Shown here in pieces: positions 1-11,047 of a stretch of 35,909 nucleotides of DNA; the first letter of the stretch is position 1, and every line of letters begins with the position of its first letter. Location of the stretch: assembly GCA_003567475.1 (NCBI GenBank), contig PWZL01000073.1, positions 1 to 35,909 of the forward strand. The letters run 5' to 3'. Origin of the DNA: Gammaproteobacteria bacterium. GTDB taxonomy: Bacteria; Pseudomonadota; Gammaproteobacteria; Steroidobacterales; PWYM01. Under the pieces are notes generated by a model. It did not search any database. It had not been told where the DNA came from and saw nothing but the letters and a program-made list of their open reading frames with translations. The position numbers and the translations under genes were made by a program.

Positions 1-1867
1 GGCGAACCATCCCCGACAGCCAGCCTACAGCCCGCGCACCCCCGTTTACCATCACGCCATCGATGATGCCTTGGTCGCCACCACGCCAGAGGGCTCCGCC
101 GAAGAAACGTGAGGCGGGTGCCAGCACCTGCTCGTTGAACGCGTCAAAGTAGTACTTGTTTTCCAGCACCGAGTAGGTTCGATGAAAGCGTTCCTGCAGA
201 CTCGCGGGGATGTCGGGACGCCTGATATAGAGGAACCATGCAGTCAGTGCGCCGGCGAAGGCCAGATAGAGCGCAGGCGTAGCAAAACCATGCGCGACAA
301 ACCCGGCCGGCGAAGTGAACTTCTCCCCAACCACCGCCAGCGTGTCGTTGACAGGCAAGACAAAGATGGCATCACCGAACGCACCGCCGAAGAGCAGCGG
401 CTGGATTGTCAGCCAACCGATCGCCACCGAGGGAATCGCGAGAAGGATCAAGGGGATGGTGATGACCCGCGGCGACTCATGCAGATGTTCGCGGGTGTGG
501 CGATCAAAGCGCTCTTCGCCGTGGAATACCATGAACAGCAGCCGAAAGCTGTACAGCGCCGTGACAAATACACCGATCAGCACACACCAGTAGGCGTACG
601 TGGCACCGGGGATGCTGGCCGCATGCACCGCTTCGATCAGCGCATCCTTGGAAAAATACCCGGAGAATCCGGGAAACCCAACCAGTGCCAGCGTACCGAT
701 CACCACTGTCGCATAGGTCACGGGCATGTAGCGGCGCAGACCGCCCATCTGACGCATATCCTGCACATGATGCATACCGATGATGACTGACCCGGCGGCG
801 AGGAACAGCAACGCCTTGAAGAAGGCATGCGTCATCAGGTGGAACATGCCCGCGGCATACGCCGAGACACCGAGCGCCACTGTCATGTAGCCGAGCTGGG
901 AAAGCGTCGAATAAGCCACAACCCGCTTGATGTCGTTCTGCACCAGTCCAAGCAAACCCATGAAAAACGCGGTGGTCGCGCCGATCACCAGTACGAACGA
1001 CAAGGCAGCCGTGGAGTATTCGAACAGCGGCGACATTCGGGCCACCATGAAAATCCCCGCCGTCACCATCGTGGCGGCGTGGATCAACGCGGAGATCGGC
1101 GTCGGGCCCTCCATTGAATCGGGCAACCAGACATGCAGCGGCACCTGTGCCGATTTACCCATGGCGCCAATGAACAGCAGAATGCAGGCCAGCGTGAGCG
1201 CCGACCACTGAGCCTCGCCCCAGATGTTGACCGTGGTGGCCTGGATCTCTTCGGCCTGTGCGAACACGGTGAAATAATCGAGCGACCCGGCGTAATAGAG
1301 CAGTGCCCCGATCCCGAGCAGAAACCCGAAGTCCCCTACACGGTTGACGATAAACGCCTTCATGTTGGCAAATATCGCTGTGGGCTTGCGATACCAGAAC
1401 CCGATCAGCAGATACGACACCAGGCCCACAGCTTCCCAGCCGAAGAACAGCTGCAGGAAATTGTTGGACATCACCAGCATCAGCATCGCGAAGGTGAACA
1501 GTGAGATGTAGCTGAAGAAGCGCTGGTAACCCGGATCATCGTGCATATACCCGATGGTGTAGACATGCACCATCAGTGACACGAAAGTCACCACAACCAT
1601 CATCAAGGCCGACAGCGGATCGATGAGAAAACCGATCTCCATGGACAGATTACCGGTCACCGCCCAGATGTATATCGCCTGGTTGAAAACCTCTGCGCCG
1701 TCTATGAATACGTCTTTGGCCACGACCAACGACAGCAAAAACGCCACCGCCACCCCGGCAATGGTCACCCAATGCGTACCCGCCCGGCCGATCTTCTGCC
1801 CGAGAAACCCCGCGATGAGTGCCGCGATCAGCGGTGCGAGGACGATCGTGAGATAGACGTTTTCCAC
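1..1867 (-). CDS. nuoL: NADH-quinone oxidoreductase subunit L (3' end cut by window edge)
   Basis: Large antiporter-like membrane subunit of respiratory complex I, in the distal proton-pumping arm. I translated the minus strand from a GTG at 1867, five bases after the nuoK stop, with a GAAGGG ribosome site about ten bases upstream. About 622 codons are visible before the frame leaves the window without a stop. The protein is almost entirely hydrophobic helices and carries family signatures: FFGWEAVGLVSYLLIGFW, GAMGKSAQVPLHVWLPDSME (the pump lysine and the loop before TM8) and SALIHAATMVTAGIFMVAR. NuoL proteins are usually 610-670 residues, so only a short C-terminal piece is missing. nuoM and nuoN presumably follow beyond the left edge. 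Identity is certain; the GTG start is likely. Confidence 0.96.
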   Translation of the reverse strand, partial: MENVYLTIVLAPLIAALIAGFLGQKIGRAGTHWVTIAGVAVAFLLSLVVAKDVFIDGAEVFNQAIYIWAVTGNLSMEIGFLIDPLSALMMVVVTFVSLMVHVYTIGYMHDDPGYQRFFSYISLFTFAMLMLVMSNNFLQLFFGWEAVGLVSYLLIGFWYRKPTAIFANMKAFIVNRVGDFGFLLGIGALLYYAGSLDYFTVFAQAEEIQATTVNIWGEAQWSALTLACILLFIGAMGKSAQVPLHVWLPDSMEGPTPISALIHAATMVTAGIFMVARMSPLFEYSTAALSFVLVIGATTAFFMGLLGLVQNDIKRVVAYSTLSQLGYMTVALGVSAYAAGMFHLMTHAFFKALLFLAAGSVIIGMHHVQDMRQMGGLRRYMPVTYATVVIGTLALVGFPGFSGYFSKDALIEAVHAASIPGATYAYWCVLIGVFVTALYSFRLLFMVFHGEERFDRHTREHLHESPRVITIPLILLAIPSVAIGWLTIQPLLFGGAFGDAIFVLPVNDTLAVVGEKFTSPAGFVAHGFATPALYLAFAGALTAWFLYIRRPDIPASLQERFHRTYSVLENKYYFDAFNEQVLAPASRFFGGALWRGGDQGIIDGVMVNGGARAVGWLSGMVR

Positions 1868-1872
1868 CGCGC

Positions 1873-2178
1873 TCAGCCCTTCATCGTGTCGAGGTCATCG
1901 ACATTGATACTGCGCCTGCTCCGGAACAGCACCACGAGTATCGCAAGACCGATAGCCGCCTCTGCGGCCGCGACCGTCAGAATGAAAAACACAAACACCT
2001 GGCCAACGATATCCTCGAGCATCCGTGAGAAGGCGATGAAATTGAAATTCACCGCCAGCAGCATGAGCTCGATGCACATCAGCAGGATGATGACATTCTT
2101 CCGATTGAGGAAGATGCCCGTCACTGCGAGTGCGAACAGCGCAGCGGCGAGCAGAAGATAATAGGAAACGGGTACCAC
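1873..2178 (-). CDS. nuoK: NADH-quinone oxidoreductase subunit K
   Basis: Small membrane subunit of complex I (101 residues, the normal family length of about 100). It forms three transmembrane helices next to NuoJ and NuoA and carries the two buried glutamates used in proton transfer: one in the segment [14 protein letters not shown] and one in the [11 protein letters not shown] segment. The start is a GTG at 2178 with an AGAGG ribosome site five bases upstream; no ATG fits. It lies 15 bases after nuoJ and five bases before nuoL inside the nuo operon. Confidence 0.96.
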   Translation of the reverse strand: MVPVSYYLLLAAALFALAVTGIFLNRKNVIILLMCIELMLLAVNFNFIAFSRMLEDIVGQVFVFFILTVAAAEAAIGLAILVVLFRSRRSINVDDLDTMKG

Positions 2179-2193
2179 GGCAGCCTCTGCTCG

Positions 2194-2793
2194 TTATTCC
2201 TTGTCGGCATCCATCTTGACCAGGCGGACGCGATCCTGGCGACGCACAGCCACCTGCCTTGCCACATTCTGCGCCTTCAACCCGGGACGCCGGCGCATCG
2301 TCAGGGTGATTGCCGCAACTATCGCCACCAGCAGGATCACCGCTGCCAGCTCGAAGGCATAGACGTGCTCGGTATACAGCACGCTGCCGAGTTCTCGGGT
2401 GTTGCTCACATCAGCCGACCGAAGCTCCGGGGTCAGCATCAGCGGGGTGTCCTGGGCACGGAACCAGAACACGTTGGCCAGCAGCGCGACAATCACCAGC
2501 GAGAGCACGACGCCAACAGGCGCATAACGGGCAAACCCCTCGCGAAGCTTCGCGAGGTTGATGTCCAGCATCATCACCACGAACAAAAACAGCACCATCA
2601 CCGCGCCGACATACACCAGCACCAGCACGATGGCGAGAAACTCGGCCTCGAGCAGCAACCACAACCCGGCACTGATGAAAAACGCCAGCACCAGGAACAT
2701 CGCAGAGAATACCGGGTTGCGTGAGGTGATCACCCCGATGGCAGCACCCAGCAGCACTGCCGCCAGGGAGAAAAACAGTATGTGTCCGATCAA
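2194..2793 (-). CDS. nuoJ: NADH-quinone oxidoreductase subunit J
   Basis: Membrane subunit of complex I (199 residues) with five hydrophobic segments. The third contains the conserved stretch VLVYVGAVMVLFLFVVMML, whose helix deforms during the coupling cycle. The start is an uncommon TTG at 2793: a clean AGGAG box sits seven bases upstream and the sequence beginning MIGHILFFSLAA matches the usual NuoJ N-terminus, while no ATG or GTG is available nearby. The C-terminal 35 or so residues are hydrophilic and rich in Arg, Lys and Asp, a little longer than in E. coli (184 residues). A 70-base gap separates it from nuoI, the largest gap inside this operon; I see no promoter or terminator in it. Confidence 0.95.
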   Translation of the reverse strand: MIGHILFFSLAAVLLGAAIGVITSRNPVFSAMFLVLAFFISAGLWLLLEAEFLAIVLVLVYVGAVMVLFLFVVMMLDINLAKLREGFARYAPVGVVLSLVIVALLANVFWFRAQDTPLMLTPELRSADVSNTRELGSVLYTEHVYAFELAAVILLVAIVAAITLTMRRRPGLKAQNVARQVAVRRQDRVRLVKMDADKE

Positions 2794-2863
2794 AGTCCCA
2801 CTCCTGCGACATCCCGTAGCAGACGCGGATCTCGCGGACCCGTCAGTACGCCCGGGCTGCTCA

Positions 2864-3355
2864 TCAGCGGTAGCGCGCGTCCGCCGCCTTGTCGGCAGCG
2901 ATCATCGCCTCGTAACGATCACCAACGGCGAGGAGTTTGTCTTTGCTCATGATGTTCTCACCTCGGCGTTCCATGTGGTATTCGTGGATCCGCGTCTCCA
3001 CGATGGCATCCACCGGACAGGCTTCCTCACAAAAGCCGCAGTAGATGCACTTGAACAGGTCGATGTCGTAACGGCTGGTACGGCGTGTGCCATCCGGCCC
3101 GGTCGCGGATTCGATGGTGATGGCCAACGCTGGACACACGGCCTCGCACAGTTTGCAGGCGATACACCGTTCTTCCCCATTCGCGTAGCGCCGCAGCGCA
3201 TGCAGCCCGCGAAACCGTGGCGATTGTGGCGTCTTCTCTTCCGGGTAGGCCACGGTGAATTTCCGGACCCAGAGGTTACGGAATGTCAGACGCAGCCCCT
3301 GGAGCAGTTCCCAGAGGAAATAAGTCTTGAAGAAACTTCTCGTCATGCTGCTCAT
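2864..3355 (-). CDS. nuoI: NADH-quinone oxidoreductase subunit I (two 4Fe-4S clusters)
   Basis: Ferredoxin-like peripheral subunit of complex I that carries clusters N6a and N6b and passes electrons towards NuoB. The two cysteine sets are intact: C64, C67, C70, C74 and C103, C106, C109, C113, the first group of each followed by the other group's last cysteine with CP. The 163-residue length is typical. I chose the ATG at 3355, which has a GAGGT site inside the end of nuoH and lies five bases after the nuoH stop; the frame stays open further upstream, but that part is nuoH read out of frame. A second in-frame ATG at 3346 (MTRSFFK) is a possible alternative. Confidence 0.95.
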   Translation of the reverse strand: MSSMTRSFFKTYFLWELLQGLRLTFRNLWVRKFTVAYPEEKTPQSPRFRGLHALRRYANGEERCIACKLCEAVCPALAITIESATGPDGTRRTSRYDIDLFKCIYCGFCEEACPVDAIVETRIHEYHMERRGENIMSKDKLLAVGDRYEAMIAADKAADARYR

Positions 3356-3360
3356 GGGGC

Positions 3361-4428
3361 TTACCTCGCCCAGGGCCCGATCTCCAGATACACCATGCCG
3401 CCAAGCACGAAGATCCAGATGATCGTGACGGGAATGAACACCTTCCAACCGAGCCGCATGATCTGATCGTAGCGGTAACGGGGAAAAGTGGCGCGGAACC
3501 ACAGGAAACAGAACAGGAACAGAGCTGTTTTCAGCGCAAACCAGAAAAAGCCCGATTCCGCGAGGAAGGTATCGCCCAGCACCGGTAGACCCGCGAAGGG
3601 CGACAGCCATCCCCCCAGGAAGAACAAGGCCGTCAGTGCCGAGATGAGAATCATATTGGCATATTCGGCGAGAAAGAACACCGCAAACGCCATACCCGAA
3701 TATTCGACGTGAAAGCCGGCGACGATCTCGGACTCGCCCTCGGCGACATCAAAGGGCGCACGATTGGTTTCGGCAATTCCAGAGATGAAATAGACCACGA
3801 ACAAGGGCAACAACGGCAGCCAGAACCAACTCATCAGCGTTCCACCCGCCTGGGCGCGCACGATCTCGCTAAGGTTGAGACTGCCTGCCGCCATCAGCAC
3901 CCCGACGAGCGCAAACCCCATCGCGATTTCGTAAGCCACAATCTGCGCCGCTGAGCGCATGGCGCCCAGGAAGGCATACTTGGAGTTGCTTGCCCACCCG
4001 GCCAGGATGACACCGTAGACCCCGACGGATGTCAGCGCCAGCACATACAGCAGCCCGGCATTGATGTCGGCGAGCACGAAACTGTCGGTAAATGGAATCA
4101 CCGCCCAGGTTGCGAACGCCGGGATGATCGCGAGCAATGGTGCAATCACGAACAGGAACCGGTTGGAGTTCGTCGGGACGACCACCTCCTTGAGCATCAA
4201 CTTGAGCACGTCGGCAAAGGGCTGGAGCAGTCCCTTGTAGCCCACGCGGTTCGGACCGATGCGATTCTGGATGTAACCGATGACCTTGCGTTCGGCGTAG
4301 GTGAGATAGGCCACGCACAGCGTCAGCGCGATCAGGATAGGGACGATCTGCGCCACGATCACGCCGACGGTCTGCACAGTCTCGGGCAGCAGCGTCCACC
4401 CCGGCAAGGCGTTCAGCAAAGCTTCCAT
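3361..4428 (-). CDS. nuoH: NADH-quinone oxidoreductase subunit H
   Basis: Membrane subunit of complex I that forms much of the quinone-binding chamber and joins the peripheral arm to the membrane arm. The 355-residue protein has about eight hydrophobic helices and the most conserved family motifs: [24 protein letters not shown] near residues 41-64 (first quinone loop), and [20 protein letters not shown] near 220-239, with the acidic residues of the E-channel. It starts with ATG at 4428, 13 bases after nuoG. Confidence 0.97.
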   Translation of the reverse strand: MEALLNALPGWTLLPETVQTVGVIVAQIVPILIALTLCVAYLTYAERKVIGYIQNRIGPNRVGYKGLLQPFADVLKLMLKEVVVPTNSNRFLFVIAPLLAIIPAFATWAVIPFTDSFVLADINAGLLYVLALTSVGVYGVILAGWASNSKYAFLGAMRSAAQIVAYEIAMGFALVGVLMAAGSLNLSEIVRAQAGGTLMSWFWLPLLPLFVVYFISGIAETNRAPFDVAEGESEIVAGFHVEYSGMAFAVFFLAEYANMILISALTALFFLGGWLSPFAGLPVLGDTFLAESGFFWFALKTALFLFCFLWFRATFPRYRYDQIMRLGWKVFIPVTIIWIFVLGGMVYLEIGPWAR

Positions 4429-4441
4429 CAGCGCGGCGTCC

Positions 4442-6658
4442 TCATGCGTTTACCGCCTCGATGCGAGCCGCCGCCGTCGACTCGACTGCTGTGGTCCGAG
4501 CCGTACGCGTCTGCTGCAGGGCAAAGGCACGACGCAGCACGGCATCGAGTTGATACATCGGCACATCGAGCTCGGCAAGTGAGACATCCACGGCGTCACG
4601 GGCAGCCGCGAAACGCCCCCGGTAGCCGCTGTATAGCCCGTCCGTCGACAGCACCGTCCGCAAGTGTTCCCGAACCTCCTCGGAACTTGCATAGTCACAG
4701 TCCGGCAGTTCCAGAAGATTGCCGAGCACCCGCAAGACTTTCCAACCCGGCCGGTTTTCGCCTGCCGGCCGAGTGGCGCCAGCGAAACTCTGCCAATCGC
4801 CGGCTGCGTTGACGAACGTGCCGGAGGTTTCCGCAAAATTGCTGATCGGCAACAGGACATTACAGGTGGCCCGCAACGCCGGAGTATCCCAAGCTGTCAA
4901 TGCGATATTGAAATCGGCGGACTCCAGCGCCCGTTGCGCCAGCGACGCGCAGGCGAGATCCGCATCAGGCTCGATCGCATGCAACAGGTAAGCTTTGCGC
5001 GGTGCCTCGAACATCTCGATCAGGCCACGCCCCGGCCGCTCCACCGCCACACCGCCTGCCAGTCGATGCGGCAGCGTCCCGGCGAGGCAGGCCCCTGCGC
5101 TGTTGGGACCATCGCTCAGTTGTCCGAAACTCGCGCCCGTCACCTCGGCCACCCCGGCGGCGAGTGCACGCAGATCGGCGTAGCGTGGATGGCGCACCGC
5201 GATCAGACCCAGCATCACAGCGGCGTGCTCGGCATCCAGCAAGTCCGCGGCCACCCGTCGGTGTTCATCGGCGGGTATCACGCCCGAGCAAGCCGCCGCG
5301 AGATGCTCGGGCAGCGGCGCGCCCTTCGCCTCCGCCGCGGCGACCAGCACCCCGGCGAGCCCGTCGAGCAGATCCACGCCGGCGGCATCAAGGTACGCGC
5401 TGACCGGGAACAGGTATTCGTCACGTCCGGCACTGAGAAACGAAACACGACCACCCGCCATTGCCGCCTTGCGCACACGATGAGCAATGATCGGAGCCTC
5501 ATGGCGAAGTCGGCTGCCGACCACGAACAGTGCCTGGAGCGTATCGATACCGGCGATCGTGACGCCGAGCGACGGAAACACCGGATCGTTCTGCTGGTCA
5601 CGGGTATCGCGGACACGCAGCCGATGGTCGATATTGTGACTGCCGAGATGACGGGCCAGCCTTGAGAGCAGGAAGTGCTCCTCGAGGGTTGCCGTGGGAG
5701 AGGCGACGACACCAAGATGGTCACCGTCATTGCCCAGTGTCGCAGCAAGCTGCGTTGCCGCATATTCCAACGCCTGTTCCCAGCTGCTCTCGCGCCAGCG
5801 ATCGCCTTGGCGAATCATTGGACGCTGCAGGCGATCCTCGGCGTACAGCCCCTGGTAGCTGAAGCGATCCCGATCCGCCAGCCAGGTCTCGTTGATTGAT
5901 TCGCGCTCGCGCGGCACGACCCGACGCACGGTACCGCGGAGCACATGCAGGTGCATGTTCGAGCCTGCGCAGTCGTGTGGCGACACCATCGCATGCTGGG
6001 TCATCTCCCAGGCACGTGCGCTGTAGCGATAGGGCTTGTTGTTGAGTGCCCCCACGGGGCAAAGGTCGATGATATTACCCGAGAGTTCGTGATCGACACT
6101 GCGCTCGATGTAGGTACCGATCTCCATGTGCTCGCCACGGCCCGTGGTGCCGAGCTCCTGAATGCCGGCGATCTCCTGCCCGAAGCGCACGCAGCGCGTG
6201 CAATGGATACAGCGGGTCATGTCGGTCGAGACCAGGGGGCCCAGATTCTTGTCCTTGACCACCCGCTTGCGCTCGGTAAATCGTGAAACGTCACGACCGA
6301 AGCCCATTGCGAGATCCTGCAGTTCGCACTCGCCGCCCTGATCACAGATCGGGCAGTCGAGCGGATGATTGATCAACAGGAACTCCATGGTGGCGCGCTG
6401 GGCTGCGATGGCCTTGGGCGAGCGCGTGTAGACCTTCATCCCCTCGGTGACAGGGGTCGCGCACGCCGGCAGCGGCTTGGGTGCACGGTCTACCTCGACC
6501 AGGCACATCCGGCAGTTGGCCGCCACCGTCAGCTTCTTGTGATAGCAGAAGCGCGGCACATAGGTCCCGACGTTGTCGGTCACCTCGATGAGCATCTGGC
6601 CTTTACGCGCCGTGGCGGGCTGGCCGTTGATCTCAAGATTGATGCTGTCGTCACTCAT
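4442..6658 (-). CDS. nuoG: NADH-quinone oxidoreductase subunit G, mitochondrial-like type lacking cluster N7
   Basis: Largest peripheral subunit of complex I (738 residues), holding iron-sulfur clusters of the electron wire. The N-terminus carries the N1b 2Fe-2S ligands C38, C49, C52 and C66; the N5 4Fe-4S ligands H98, C102, C105 and C111; and the N4 ligands C150, C153, C156 and C200. The rest is a molybdopterin-oxidoreductase-like domain without cofactor. The off-path cluster N7, which in E. coli uses a CxxCxxxC set, has no matching cysteines here: the region near residues 226-236 reads [11 protein letters not shown], like mitochondrial and Paracoccus proteins. The length is also closer to that type than to the 908-residue E. 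coli protein. Confidence 0.96.
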   Translation of the reverse strand: MSDDSINLEINGQPATARKGQMLIEVTDNVGTYVPRFCYHKKLTVAANCRMCLVEVDRAPKPLPACATPVTEGMKVYTRSPKAIAAQRATMEFLLINHPLDCPICDQGGECELQDLAMGFGRDVSRFTERKRVVKDKNLGPLVSTDMTRCIHCTRCVRFGQEIAGIQELGTTGRGEHMEIGTYIERSVDHELSGNIIDLCPVGALNNKPYRYSARAWEMTQHAMVSPHDCAGSNMHLHVLRGTVRRVVPRERESINETWLADRDRFSYQGLYAEDRLQRPMIRQGDRWRESSWEQALEYAATQLAATLGNDGDHLGVVASPTATLEEHFLLSRLARHLGSHNIDHRLRVRDTRDQQNDPVFPSLGVTIAGIDTLQALFVVGSRLRHEAPIIAHRVRKAAMAGGRVSFLSAGRDEYLFPVSAYLDAAGVDLLDGLAGVLVAAAEAKGAPLPEHLAAACSGVIPADEHRRVAADLLDAEHAAVMLGLIAVRHPRYADLRALAAGVAEVTGASFGQLSDGPNSAGACLAGTLPHRLAGGVAVERPGRGLIEMFEAPRKAYLLHAIEPDADLACASLAQRALESADFNIALTAWDTPALRATCNVLLPISNFAETSGTFVNAAGDWQSFAGATRPAGENRPGWKVLRVLGNLLELPDCDYASSEEVREHLRTVLSTDGLYSGYRGRFAAARDAVDVSLAELDVPMYQLDAVLRRAFALQQTRTARTTAVESTAAARIEAVNA

Positions 6659-6676
6659 GTACGGTCCCGGGCGGCC

Positions 6677-7975
6677 TCAGGCCGCGGCCTGCTGCGCAGC
6701 GACGATGCTGCGGCCACCGTGCTCGATCATGTATTCGAACTCGTGGCGAAAATGACGGATAAAACTCTGCACAGGCCACGCCGCCGCGTCGCCGAGTGCA
6801 CAAATGGTATGGCCTTCGATCTTGTTGGCCACATCCACCAGCATATCGAGATCTGCCGGGCGACCCTGACCCTGCAGGATTCGCGTGAGCACCCGATACA
6901 GCCACCCCGTACCCTCTCGGCACGGGGTGCACTGTCCGCAGGACTCCGAGTAGTAAAAACGCGAGATCCTGCGAAGCAGACTGACCATGCAGGTTGTCTC
7001 GTCCATGACCACGACCGCTGCCGTGCCCAGGCCCGAGCCGGCATTGCGGATGGTGTCGAAGTCCATGGTCAGGTCCATGATCAACTCGGCCGGCATCACC
7101 GGCACCGATGAGCCGCCCGGGATGACGGCCTTGAGTGCTCGCCCGCCGCGCACACCCCCCACCAGTTCGAGCAACTCCCGAAAGGGAATGCCCAATCCAA
7201 GTTCGTAGTTACCCGGCCGCTCCACGTGGCCGGAGACGGCGAATATTGCGGTTCCACCAGAACCCTCGGTGCCCAGTGACTTGAACCACTGCGCGCCGTT
7301 GCGAATGATGCTCGGCACCGAGGCGAGACTCTGGGTATTGTTGATGGTCGTTGGCCGGCCATAGAGGCCGAAATTCGCCGGAAACGGTGGCTTGAAGCGA
7401 GGCTTGCCCTGCTTGCCCTCGAGGGACTCGAGCAGCGCGGTCTCTTCACCACAAATATAGGCGCCGGCACCGACGAACGTGTGGAGATCGAAATCTATAC
7501 CAGAGCCGCCGATGTTGCGTCCCAGCAGACCTGCGTCGTACGCCTCCTTCAGCGCTGCCTCGAAGCGCGGAATAGGCTCAGCCAGGAATTCGCCGCGGAT
7601 GTAGTTGTAGCCGACGCTCGCCCCCATGGCGAAGCCACCAATCGCCATGCCTTCAATCAGCGCATGTGGGTTGTAGCGCAGGATGTCGCGGTCGTGACAG
7701 GTGCCGGGCTCGCTCTCGTCGGAATTACAGACGATGTATTTCTGACCCGGCGCATTGCGCGGCATGAAGCTCCACTTCAGACCGGTCGGGAAACCGGCGC
7801 CACCGCGGCCGCGCAGCCCAGAGGCCTTGACCTCCTCGATGACCTGCTCGGCGGTGAGTTCGCCCCGCAAGATACGCTCCCAGCCTGTGTAGCCACCGAC
7901 CGAACGGTAGGTCTCGAGACTCGAGGGGTTCTCGAGATCACGGGTCTGCAAACATACGAGTTCTTCCTGGACCAT
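6677..7975 (-). CDS. nuoF: NADH-quinone oxidoreductase subunit F (NADH and FMN binding)
   Basis: Entry subunit of complex I: it binds NADH and FMN and holds cluster N3. In the 432-residue product the FMN-binding glycine-rich loop is [10 protein letters not shown] at 56-65, the nucleotide region [19 protein letters not shown] lies near 169-187, and the N3 cysteines are C346, C349, C352 and C392. I chose the ATG at 7975 because AGGAGA lies seven bases upstream. An ATG at 7996 overlapping the nuoE stop (ATGA) would add seven residues but has no ribosome site. Sits between nuoE and nuoG. Confidence 0.96.
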   Translation of the reverse strand: MVQEELVCLQTRDLENPSSLETYRSVGGYTGWERILRGELTAEQVIEEVKASGLRGRGGAGFPTGLKWSFMPRNAPGQKYIVCNSDESEPGTCHDRDILRYNPHALIEGMAIGGFAMGASVGYNYIRGEFLAEPIPRFEAALKEAYDAGLLGRNIGGSGIDFDLHTFVGAGAYICGEETALLESLEGKQGKPRFKPPFPANFGLYGRPTTINNTQSLASVPSIIRNGAQWFKSLGTEGSGGTAIFAVSGHVERPGNYELGLGIPFRELLELVGGVRGGRALKAVIPGGSSVPVMPAELIMDLTMDFDTIRNAGSGLGTAAVVVMDETTCMVSLLRRISRFYYSESCGQCTPCREGTGWLYRVLTRILQGQGRPADLDMLVDVANKIEGHTICALGDAAAWPVQSFIRHFRHEFEYMIEHGGRSIVAAQQAAA

Positions 7976-7992
7976 CCCTGTCTCTCCTGCGC

Positions 7993-8496
7993 TCATTCCA
8001 GCGCGTCGAGGATCTCGTCGACTCTGTCGGGCGTGAGGTTCTCGTAATAGACGTGGTCGACCATCATCATCGGCGCACCTACACAAGCCGCCAGACACTC
8101 CTCCTCACGCTTGAGAAAAATCCGGCCGTCGGGCGTGCTCTCCCCGGTCCGAATCCCGAGCTTGCCCTCGACGTGTGCAACGAGATCATCAGCGCCGCGC
8201 AGCATGCAGGAGATGTTGGTGCATACAGAGACATGGTGACGTCCGCAAGGCCGTGTCTCGAACATCGAGTAGAAGGTCGCGATCTCATACACCTGAATAG
8301 GCTCAAGACCAAGATACGCGGCAACGGAATCCATCAGTTCCGGCGTCAGATACCCTTGGTTCTCGTGCTGGACCGCGTGCAGAGCGGCGATCACCGCTGA
8401 GCGCTGCTTGCCCTCAGGGAACTTCGCCACCCAGTGATCGATCTCCTCACGCACGTGGGCCGAGAGCAGTTCGGTGCTGTCCTGTGCATCTGCCAT
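7993..8496 (-). CDS. nuoE: NADH-quinone oxidoreductase subunit E (2Fe-2S, thioredoxin-like)
   Basis: Peripheral subunit of complex I (167 residues) with cluster N1a near the FMN. The helical N-terminal part contains the family pattern [11 protein letters not shown] (69-79), and the thioredoxin-like part has the four 2Fe-2S cysteines C92, C97, C134 and C138. The ATG start shares one base with the nuoD stop (TGATG), which suggests translational coupling. The length and motifs are normal for the family. Confidence 0.96.
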   Translation of the reverse strand: MADAQDSTELLSAHVREEIDHWVAKFPEGKQRSAVIAALHAVQHENQGYLTPELMDSVAAYLGLEPIQVYEIATFYSMFETRPCGRHHVSVCTNISCMLRGADDLVAHVEGKLGIRTGESTPDGRIFLKREEECLAACVGAPMMMVDHVYYENLTPDRVDEILDALE

Positions 8497-9749
8497 CAGC
8501 GGTCGATCTCTCCAAAAACGATATCCTGCGTGCCGATCACGGCAACGACATCAGCGAGCATATGCCCCTGCACCATCTCGTTCATGGCCGAGAGATGCAC
8601 GAAACCCGGCGGCCGAATCTTCAGTCGATAGGGTTTGTTCGCGCCGTCTGATACCAGGTAGACACCAAACTCACCTTTCGGGTGCTCCACCGCCGCGTAA
8701 GCCTCCCCGGCGGGTACGCAATAACCTTCGGTAAACAGCTTGAAGTGATGGATCAACGACTCCATGTCGTCTTTCATTTCGACCCGGGAGGGCGGCGCAA
8801 TCTTGCGGTCCTCGAGCATCACCGGACCCGGGTTGGCGCGCAGCCACTCGATGCATTGCCGGACGATCTGGTTGGACTGGCGCATCTCCTCGATCCGCAC
8901 CAGATAGCGATCGTAGCAATCGCCGTTCACCCCCACCGGGATGTCGAAATCAAGTTCGTCATACACCTCGTACGGCTGCTTCTTGCGCAGATCCCAGGCA
9001 ACCCCGGACCCCCGCAGCATCGGCCCCGTGAACCCCAGTTGCAGAGCGCGCTCCGGACTGACCACACCGATGTTGACGGTGCGCTGCTTCCAGATGCGGT
9101 TATCCGTCAGCAAAGTCTCATAGTCGTCTACACAGGCCGGGAAGCGTTCCGTGAAGTCCGTGACAAAGTCGAGCAGCGAACCCTCCCGGGCGCGATTCAT
9201 GCGCTCGAGCTCCTTGGCCGTGCGAAACTTCGAGGGCTGGTAATTCGGCATCTGCTCCGGCAGATCGCGATAGACCCCGCCTGGGCGGTAGTAGGTGGCG
9301 TGCATGCGCGTCCCGGAGACCGCCTCGTAGCAGTCCATGAGATCTTCACGCTCACGGAAGCAGTACAGGAATATCGTCATCGCGCCGATATCCAGTCCGT
9401 GCGTACCCAGCCACAGCAGATGGTTCATGATCCGCGTGATCTCGTCGAACATCACGCGGATATACTGCGCGCGCTTCGGCGGCTGGATGCCGAGCAGCTT
9501 CTCGATGGCCATCACATAGCCATGCTCGTTGCACATCATCGAGACATAGTCCAGTCGGTCCATATAGCCGATCGACTGGTTGTAGGGCTTGCTCTCGGCC
9601 AGCTTTTCGGTCGCCCGATGCAGCAATCCGATGTGTGGATCGGCCTTATGAATGGTCTCTCCATCCAACTCCAGCACCAGGCGCAGAACACCATGCGCCG
9701 CCGGATGCTGCGGCCCGAAGTTCATCGTATAGCTCTGGATCTCAGGCAC
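8496..9749 (-). CDS. nuoD: NADH-quinone oxidoreductase subunit D
   Basis: 49-kDa-type subunit of complex I, related to NiFe hydrogenase large subunits, which lines the quinone site together with NuoB. The 417-residue length from the GTG at 9749 is the usual one for proteobacteria with a separate nuoC. The N-terminal signature [18 protein letters not shown] contains the quinone-loop His, and [18 protein letters not shown] follows. The GTG has a GGAGGT site eight bases upstream and overlaps the end of nuoC by eight bases. The frame is open further upstream but without a better start. Confidence 0.96.
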   Translation of the reverse strand: MPEIQSYTMNFGPQHPAAHGVLRLVLELDGETIHKADPHIGLLHRATEKLAESKPYNQSIGYMDRLDYVSMMCNEHGYVMAIEKLLGIQPPKRAQYIRVMFDEITRIMNHLLWLGTHGLDIGAMTIFLYCFREREDLMDCYEAVSGTRMHATYYRPGGVYRDLPEQMPNYQPSKFRTAKELERMNRAREGSLLDFVTDFTERFPACVDDYETLLTDNRIWKQRTVNIGVVSPERALQLGFTGPMLRGSGVAWDLRKKQPYEVYDELDFDIPVGVNGDCYDRYLVRIEEMRQSNQIVRQCIEWLRANPGPVMLEDRKIAPPSRVEMKDDMESLIHHFKLFTEGYCVPAGEAYAAVEHPKGEFGVYLVSDGANKPYRLKIRPPGFVHLSAMNEMVQGHMLADVVAVIGTQDIVFGEIDR

Positions 9750-10515
9750 GGTTGCCGACCTCCCGGAACGACCCCTCGTCCTGAATCTGTGGCTCATAGC
9801 GATGGTCGTCGCGGATGACCTTGGGCACCAGCGTGCGGGGCTCGATACTGACAGGCTCGTAGACCACGCGACCCTTGACAGGGTCGTAACGGACCTCCAC
9901 CTGGCCGATCAGCGGGAAATCCTTGCGGAAGGGATAGCCGATGAAGCCGTAGTCGGTAAGGATCCGGCGCAGATCCGGGTGACCGCGAAACAGCACTCCG
10001 AAGAGATCGAAGGCCTCGCGCTCGAACCAGTTCGCCGAAGCCCATACATCCACCAGTGAATCGATCATCGGGCGATCGTCATCTGCACAGAACGCCCGCA
10101 ACCTCACCCGACAGTTATGCTGGAGGGAGAGCAGGTGACAGACGACACCGAAACGCCCTGCGTCCGGGCGCGGTGCGCCGGTCTCGGCCTCACCGTCCTG
10201 ACGCGCGTCGGCCGCAACCGCTGTGAAGTGATCCGTGGCGGCACCCACGCGATTGACTCCGCGGCTGAAGCCCGAACCGGTCGCCTCGAAAGTCTGCCAC
10301 TCGACCCGTCCGTAGTCGGCGTAATCGACCACGCAAAGATCGATCAACATCTCGAAACCGAGCTCGGCTTCGTCGCGAAAGCGTGTCGCCACGGCACGCC
10401 AGGACTCTGCCGGGACCTCGTAGGTCAGCTGACCACAGGTGGAAGGCACCCGTGTCACCTCGTCTCGCAGGCAGCTTTCGACGCGACCGGCCAGCGCCTC
10501 GATCCTTTCGCTCAT
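9742..10515 (-). CDS. nuoC: NADH-quinone oxidoreductase subunit C
   Basis: 30-kDa-type structural subunit of the complex I peripheral arm. The C-terminal half has the family signature [41 protein letters not shown]. At 257 residues it is longer than many NuoC proteins (about 200-230) because of a linker around residues 75-125, between [11 protein letters not shown] and FGVVCHLLS, that is rich in Ala, Asp and Gly. I chose the ATG at 10515, which has GGAG five bases upstream; a GTG at 10521 would add only two residues and sits directly on the ribosome site. NuoC and NuoD are separate here, unlike the E. coli fusion. Confidence 0.94.
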   Translation of the reverse strand: MSERIEALAGRVESCLRDEVTRVPSTCGQLTYEVPAESWRAVATRFRDEAELGFEMLIDLCVVDYADYGRVEWQTFEATGSGFSRGVNRVGAATDHFTAVAADARQDGEAETGAPRPDAGRFGVVCHLLSLQHNCRVRLRAFCADDDRPMIDSLVDVWASANWFEREAFDLFGVLFRGHPDLRRILTDYGFIGYPFRKDFPLIGQVEVRYDPVKGRVVYEPVSIEPRTLVPKVIRDDHRYEPQIQDEGSFREVGNRA

Positions 10516-10525
10516 GCGCACTCCA

Positions 10526-11047
10526 TTACCGCGTGATGGTGTTGGTACGACGGATCTTGTTCTGCAGCTGAATGATGCCGTAGAGCAGGGCTTCCGCCGT
10601 GGGCGGACAGCCGGGGACGTACACGTCCACTGGCACGATCCGGTCGCAACCTCTCACCACGGAGTATGAGTAGTGGTAGTAGCCCCCGCCGTTGGCGCAG
10701 GAGCCCATGGAGATGACCCAGCGGGGCTCAGGCATCTGGTCGTAGACCTTGCGCAGTGCAGGGGCCATCTTGTTGACCAGCGTACCGGCGACGATCATGA
10801 CATCCGACTGGCGCGGACTCGGTCTGAAAACCACGCCGAAGCGGTCGAGATCGTAGCGCGCTGCGCCAGCATGCATCATTTCGATGGCGCAGCACGCCAG
10901 CCCGAAAGTCATGGGCCACATCGAGCCGGTGCGCGCCCAGTTGATGAGCTTGTCCACACTCGTCACCCGATAGCCGCCTGCCGGCATGCCGGCCATGGCG
11001 GGCTCCGGCGCGAGCGATTCCCTGCTCTGCTCGGCGCTCAATCCCAT
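10526..11047 (-). CDS. nuoB: NADH-quinone oxidoreductase subunit B (cluster N2)
   Basis: PSST-type subunit of complex I that carries cluster N2, the last electron carrier before quinone. All four ligands are present in the 173-residue product: tandem C52-C53 in [13 protein letters not shown]117 in [10 protein letters not shown] and C147 in [11 protein letters not shown]. The ATG at 11047 overlaps the nuoA end by ten bases and has a GGGGG-type ribosome site within nuoA, so translation of the two is probably coupled. The N-terminal 25 residues are poorly conserved. Confidence 0.95.
   Translation of the reverse strand: MGLSAEQSRESLAPEPAMAGMPAGGYRVTSVDKLINWARTGSMWPMTFGLACCAIEMMHAGAARYDLDRFGVVFRPSPRQSDVMIVAGTLVNKMAPALRKVYDQMPEPRWVISMGSCANGGGYYHYSYSVVRGCDRIVPVDVYVPGCPPTAEALLYGIIQLQNKIRRTNTITR

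Noticed and set aside
182..790. 202-codon plus-strand frame opposite nuoL
   Set aside because: Antisense of the partial nuoL, which is only visible if the minus strand is read through the left edge.
8682..9818. 378-codon open frame on the plus strand opposite nuoD
   Set aside because: Composition is that of reverse-complement coding; nuoD on the other strand is unambiguous.
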